A DNA stretch of 64,000 nt from Procambarus clarkii (taxonomy: Eukaryota > Arthropoda > Malacostraca > Decapoda > Cambaridae). The stretch is from contig NC_091165.1 in NCBI RefSeq assembly GCF_040958095.1, positions 27,054,479-27,118,478 on the forward strand. The letters run 5' to 3'. The notes under the pieces are model-generated. The model saw only the letters and a list, made by a program, of their open reading frames with translations, made no database searches and was not told the DNA's origin. The number at the start of each line of letters is the position of its first letter. The first letter of the stretch is position 1. The position numbers and the translations under genes are program-made. Below, piece by piece: positions 57,571 to 64,000 of this stretch.

Positions 57571-60321
57571 CTCAATGAGGCAGGGAGGGAGGGGTGAGCG
57601 GTACGGCTCACCTGAGACCCGGGAGGGTGTACATGAAGGCTGTCTCGCCCACGGCCACGGCTCAATCCGCTTTCTCTACCACCAACCTATACTCCTCGCT
57701 AGCTTCACGCATTATTTCCAAATACTGTACACTAATACTAAGTGTGAAACGCGCGAAAACATTTTTTTTTAACTTACATTTTTTTTAATACATAATTGAA
57801 TAGTTTTATCAGCATTCTAAACCATTTTTTAAAATACAAAACGGCACTTTAGATCTAAAATATAACTAATTTATCTAAATTTACTAAACTTTTTAAATTT
57901 TATAATATTCAAAATTGCACCATATTAATCAAAATGGTACATGTGTCCATGTATCCTATACATCTTCACTAAAGTTACAAACATTAGGGACAATAAACCA
58001 TTTGCTGGTATGTAGTGCATAAGCTCAAGCAACAGATTTGCGCCGAAGAAAACACACTGATAACTTTACAGAATAATACTGCCACTAGAAAACCATACAG
58101 ATAAGAGACAAAAAAAATCGTGCTCAGCAATGAACTGGACATCCTGTGAATGGAATTTTGTTGTCCAATGACCATGATGAGCCACATGCTGAACTAGCAA
58201 GCAAGGCAGTCAGGAAACCTACAGCACTGAGGTTTTTACCTACTTGACAGCAGTGGTAGCAAAACTTTAAACTCGTATGAAGTACAAGTTGGCTTGCTTC
58301 TTTAGTATGCACCGCTCTCTCTGACTTCTACAGGATTGGCAGTACATCAAAGCCTCAAGCACTGGAGACATGTCGGTTGCCTTAATGAATGCACAAGACT
58401 AATGTACTTAAAGATTCTCATCTTGGCCCAGCTTCATGCAAAACCAGAAGACGGCAACTACAACACAAGGCCCTCAGCCAACTGTAGTCTCAAACTGTCT
58501 TATCATTCTTAACAACGCTCCCTCTGATCATTCATTCTTCGACTGATTCACATTTCCAACACGTCTTCTGGACCGTACTGTTGATTAGAAATTAAGGCCA
58601 TTTGAAATAAAACCGGCATTCATTTAGCTCCAGCGTCATACTATACACTCATTCTGTATTAGTGCAATAACATCAAATAAAGTTTAGGCAATACTTGACA
58701 AATCAAATTATGCTCATTCAACAAAAAAATTATTTTTACGGTCAGGCTTCCAGTATTAATTTAGGATAATTTTTAAACCTTTTAATGATATTTTGTTACT
58801 ACACGTTACTACAATGACCACCTTTTTTATTAATGTGATCATAACTTTCAAAAGCTGTCAGAGACGATCAATACAAAATGCCATCAATACCTCTCGCTAA
58901 CCAGGGATCATGACGAGCCACAGGAGGATGGAGTAGCTTATGGTTATGGCGATGACACCAACAACGGCATTAATGACGGAAAATGGGGCGGAGGAGAAGA
59001 GGGGTGGAGGGGTGCAAACAGCAACCCGTCTCCTGTTTACTCTTCACCACCCCGCCCTCTAGTGCTATAATTAGTAGTGTCTCGCTGCCTGGCCAGCCAC
59101 ACCTCTCTCTTCCCTTCAACATGTACACCCAGATCCTGACCACGCCTTGCTCTTTTCCGCTCTCACTAACAACTCTTCTCTACTTCATCTCGCTTACTCC
59201 CCAAGCCAATGTGGACACAGGTGTGTCGTGACGAGTCCTCTGAGAACCCCACACCTGCTGCAAAACCATAAATACACAGCTACAACGTGGCGAACTGCAT
59301 GCATCCTTACAGTTCCACTGGCAACTAATCTCGCCCACACATGACACTTTACTTGTGGAAGTGGTTTCAGTCCATGAGCCAATTTGTGTGTAACCTTTCT
59401 TCACTACAAATCCCAGGATGGGTAAACAGTGCAAAGTAAACTAAAACGCTGGAATCTGAAATGCCGTTTACATAGAAGTATTTAATTACTTTGTTGGATA
59501 TCATTAGTTTCCAGTAAAGTTGTGTTAAATCTTGCAGGAATATTTATATCTAACTACAATAAACAATTATAGTACAGTATCACAATTGATCATAAAGGCC
59601 ATCTCTCTGTCACAGATTCGAGGTATAACATTTTAAGGCAAGAGAACATGCATAGGCCGAAGTTAATATCACCTGTAACTGCTTGAACTAGGGCTAATGC
59701 TATGTATGTGGTTGTTTACGAAATAAACTTTTATCCTGCAACGGCTAATTGAACAAAACAATTCCGAAACTTTAAAAAAAATCACATCATTAAAGAAAAG
59801 GGCATTTTCGATACAAAATTTGTATGGTGCATCATCCCTATTATTCTAATTGCAGTAATCCAACATGCCTATTATACTTAAGCAAATACTGTCTACTAAT
59901 GCATCTTGACGGGTTGAGGACACACCAGACTTGTCCTTGACTAGTGCTTCAACAACTAGTCAGTGGGTCCCCCTCAACGTGCATGAACCTGCACTTAACC
60001 TTCCCTAGAGAAGAACAATAAATAATATCAATTATACCGTTAACAAATCAATACCGTCCAAGAGCGAGTGCTGCGACAGCAATATGCAATAATACTGTAT
60101 ACGAGTCGAAGTCCTATGCACTGTGTATATGTAGCGGGAGAGTACAGGTAAAGGTTGGTGTTCAGGCGATTATACTTAGTATAGTATAGCGAGTGTAAGC
60201 GTGACCAACTAAAAGGGTGTTGACCTTAAGTAAGACTTAACAGCTAAATTAAATGGCGGACTCCAGCACTATGGGTACCATATACCAGCGCCCACCACTA
60301 GCAAAACACACTAACCATAGT

Positions 60322-60351
60322 ATTAAATTCGCCAGATCTGCGGAATTTAAT
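60322..60351. repeat. Broken palindrome, copy B
   Basis: Counterpart of the 32-bp palindrome at 23511-23542, with one C and one G missing, one in each arm. Confidence 0.9.
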
Positions 60352-61738
60352 AGCGTACCCTGCCGACGACGCTATGGTACCTCTTCTCCTTAAGCTCTTC
60401 CTAATAGACTTATGTCAATAACCTTTTAAAGCCAACTGACCTTTGCCGGTACGCTATATAAATTAACAAATTTCAATTTTTTTCCACAAGTGGGTAGAGA
60501 ATATACGACTGCCAATTCGTCTCAGCAGGCAGAATTCGGCACATTCTGGATCAACAGGAACCCGAAATGGTAAATATTAACATCAAGTAATTATCAAAAG
60601 GCGGCACCAAGCCGGGAAGGCTATGTAGCTAACGTCTCCAAGTGTCTAGCTATTTCTGTAGCCTGCAAATGGATCATATCTCCATAATTTTCATAGAAGT
60701 ATTCGCATTCAGACATCAGTATTTGCGTGTGAAATGCTGTATATCCACATTTTGGATTGGTTTGTGACGATACATGCACCTTAATAGGTACTATATGCCT
60801 GCAAAATATCTTCCATTAACACAAATATCAAATACTTTAGTTTGGTTATCCAGTGGTGCCTCTTTAAGACTTACAATACTAAAATATGAGGGGGTGGCGC
60901 CGTTCTCAATATAAATCTATAAAGACTGGGCTACACACCATTCACTTACAGTATTTTGAAACAGTAACTAATAATACTATATCGTGGCGACAAGAAGAAA
61001 ACAAATTGGATTGGTGAACGTGTCATTTTCCAACCGACCACGCCCACATACCCGGCCCCGCCACGATATGTCGCCGGTGGTGCGACATCAACCCACTTCG
61101 CCCATCACAGCTCGCAGTAACTTGGCCAATATTTCCCAGATTTAATTGGTGGCACTCACTCCTGTCACAGCAACCTCAATTTCATTTTATTCGTTGACCT
61201 GGCTACCACCAACCTGGCTACACGAATTCGCCTTGTCAGACGAATTTCATTTAAAATATATAAACGTTCAATATTACATTATATTAAACTATTAACACAC
61301 TATTGAAGTTTACATATGCACATCATAAAGATAAGAGGGATGAGGGTTATGTCTGACGTCTTATTGAGTGTTGACCGACTTCTCCAGCAATGTAACTTTA
61401 TAACATGTTTACGTAGGCTATATATTTGATGATGTGACAATATGTACAGTCATGAAACAGACTGGTAATGTATGTGGTACAAAAAATTAAACAAAATATA
61501 ATTAAAAACTTGGCAATATTGATCTGAAAAGCCCCTCAACACGGCCTGGCGAGAGGCGAGCATTCAACAACCTTTGAATTGAATGCAAAGAACAAGACCC
61601 TTAAACATTTAGACAATTTCATTGATATAAAGTGAACCTTCAATACTTAATAATTATAATAATTCATTGTGTCGAGGGTCAAGAAGCCAGGTTATATATA
61701 ATGTTAGGCTTGTAACAAGGTCCCTCCCTCCAGCGTTG

Positions 61739-61889
61739 AATTACTGACCCCGCCCAGGATGCAACCCCACAAGTTAACTCCTAGGTACTTACTTTACTGC
61801 TAGGTTGACAGAAGCATGAGGTGAAAGGAAACGTGCCCTACCATTTCTGTGTCGCTCGAGATTCCAACCCGGAATTCTCGATTGGGAGT
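61739..61889 (-). mobile_element. Diverged SINE, copy B
   Basis: Counterpart of 24930-25080. Confidence 0.5.
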
Positions 61890-64000
61890 TGAGAATGAAC
61901 CCGACTGTACTTCAGGGAATTTTATGCTTATCCTAGTTATATCTCCGTAAATTAACGTAAGAAACATGTTTCCAAGTATTGAGTATGTGAAGCAATATAG
62001 AATCAAGATCTGGAAAGGCTCAAAGAACGAGAGGTTTAAACGTCAATGGATTCAGATTGACAGTACTATATTATGAAAATTGACAGGTTCAAGATTCTCA
62101 AGTTTGCAACATCTCGATACTACGAACACAATTTTTGAATATTAGAACTTACATAAATATTCATAAACATTCAGATTTTAAATGAGTATTACTATCATTA
62201 AATTTATTCTGTACCTAACGATTGGATTAAAGAGTAATCTTTACCTTCACTGCAAGGCCCACAACAACAACAAAAACACGAGAACACCGTCTAATTAAGT
62301 AGTCATTAGTCTAATTGATGTATTTACTAGTGACACCAACAAGCCAATACCTCAGTGGGCCTTGGTTTGGGGCGACAGACACGCATTTATTGATTTTTAC
62401 CGATTTGTTTGGGTGGTGTTGGCCCTCACGAGGACTGGGCCTGGCCTTGGGTGCCAGGTAGCTCACCCTTCTCCTCCTCAACTCTTACTTCAATGTCAAA
62501 TCGCTACTTGTGTGTTGTCGAGTGACACTCGACTGTCTTGCCAACATTAACATAAACTTAATAACTAATACGTTACCTGAAATTCGAGTATATGGTATCT
62601 AGGCACTATTCATGTGTATCCTGAATATGCCTCTCCTAATTAAGATGATCAAATATTATTTGGTAATGGTGTAAAGGCGTGTGAACACTTTTCCCTAGTG
62701 TTTGTTAAAGATATGTTATAGGTGACCCCCATTCCGTATATTAAATAATATAAGACGGAGAGTAATATTACCCTTCAAATCGAACATTGACCCCAACCTT
62801 TATCCTTTGATCACACTGTACTCTATTGTGCTCTTGAGAACTGAACTACTCAACCAGGGAACACACACACTGGGTGGCTGGGGGTACAGAGGAACATGCT
62901 GTAATCTATACATCACTCCTAATCTATACATCTTTATTAAAAGGGTCACACGACGTCATACCAAAAGCCAGCTACAGCAAGAACCACGCCTCCTTCTCCG
63001 CAATGTTTCCTCGTAGATTATCGCACCAGCTCGAGACACAGAGGTGTACATGAGGCCAAGTGGCGTATAGAACAACGCGGTAATATTTTAAACCCGGTGT
63101 AGAGAGGAGAGTTGGTGCCAGAGGGGTGGTGGGAGGGAGTGTCTCTCACCACCGGCACCACCCCCCGCTCATAACACCTCCCTTACCAAGACATTCACAC
63201 TCAAATCTTGCCCTTACCTTGTGGCCCGGGGTAAATCCACCCGATATATCGATCAGTGACAAGAGTGTGTAGTGAGTGTTCTACATATATTTCACACTAG
63301 GCCCACCACAACGCTACCGCAACACTGACACAGGCCAAGCTACTCCACTCTCACCGCTGGCCAGCCTCGCCACTCTCCACCGCGGAACACAAACTAGTTC
63401 CTCCAAAACTATGTCACACTCCACTCTCTCAATATAACAGCTTTAACATTTTGTATATATGGTACTTGCAGTGTACGTGTCTAATGTTCGAGGCTTCAGG
63501 TTAGCTTATACATTCTTAAATGTGGAATTCCTGAATTGATATCTATCCACGCCTAGCAATTGTGCCAATTCTACGAAAATAATGCAGTAGAATTCTGTTT
63601 TGACTTGAACTTGTGTTTTAAAAGTAATAAATCAGACTTTAAAATATTACACCAGTTTAACATTGCCCTAAAATCAAGCATTTGTATTAATACAGACGAA
63701 TATCTTCAGCCAATTAAATCCCTTTAACACGGACAAATTATATATAAATATAAGCTACAAAATTAAATATCCCGATCATATTATCAAGAAAGAAAAGAAT
63801 GCGCCAATGCTGTTTAGTTGAGAGGAAATAAAAGCTTAAAGAACACAGAGATATAACAGATAGTAGTATCCGCTCCAGCTAAAAGTGCCGCTTCCCGCCA
63901 TAAGGGTGCAGACGTGGCACCGCCGCAACAGTCTCCTCATTTGAGAATGATGTCATTGACGCCTTTGACTATACTTGCACGTGCTCAACGACTCAGCCTT

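Larger units (their letters stand above)
46108..64000. repeat. Large duplicated block, copy B (17.9 kb)
   Basis: Direct repeat of 9286-27196, cut off by the window end. It holds the same features in the same order. Small differences include TTCGCCAGATCTGCGG versus TTCCGCCAGATCTGGCGG at the palindrome and loss of a few bases in the SINE at 53530-53545. Confidence 0.97.

Overview
This is animal nuclear DNA, and the repeats point to a decapod crustacean, most likely a crayfish. The evidence is spliced gene structure with GT/AG introns, tRNA-derived SINEs, many decayed non-LTR retrotransposon (LINE) 3' ends, long minisatellites and microsatellites. Crayfish is my recollection of these repeat families, not a search result. 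There is no operon, phage, CRISPR array or bacterial gene, and I did not find a new biological system.

Layout. 1-9285: gene-poor DNA with LINE and SINE fragments. 9286-27196: a gene-free block holding SINEs, a 41-unit 19-bp minisatellite interrupted by a SINE, microsatellites and several strong hairpins. 27197-41200: an AT-rich, CpG-poor domain with a 32-bp minisatellite, a decayed RNase H-bearing LINE (about 34.1-35.9 kb, minus) and the only confident gene, a three-exon FAM174 homologue on the minus strand (CDS complement(join(38274..38409,38914..39049,39809..40220)), 227 aa). A CpG-rich stretch at 41.2-41.35 kb ends in a strong splice donor and may be the first exon of a divergent plus-strand gene. 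41519-42615: two LINE tails, one carrying a 116-bp insertion with a perfect 12-bp target-site duplication. 42638-45607: a 3-kb G-rich composite minisatellite (23-bp, then 29-bp, then about 26-bp units). 45608-46107: exactly 500 Ns. 46108-64000: an almost exact second copy of 9286-27196.

The two copies differ almost only by 1-2 base indels, mostly in homopolymers, plus microsatellite length. The 41-unit minisatellite is identical in length in both. The contig after the gap therefore most likely re-assembles a locus already present before the gap (false duplication or haplotig); a very recent tandem duplication of about 36.8 kb is the alternative. Features between 9286 and 27196 should not be counted twice without a read-depth check.

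FAM174 proteins are small single-pass membrane proteins. The rest of the window is retroposon debris and tandem repeats. A 12-codon uORF and a cluster of ACGT elements precede the FAM174 start codon.
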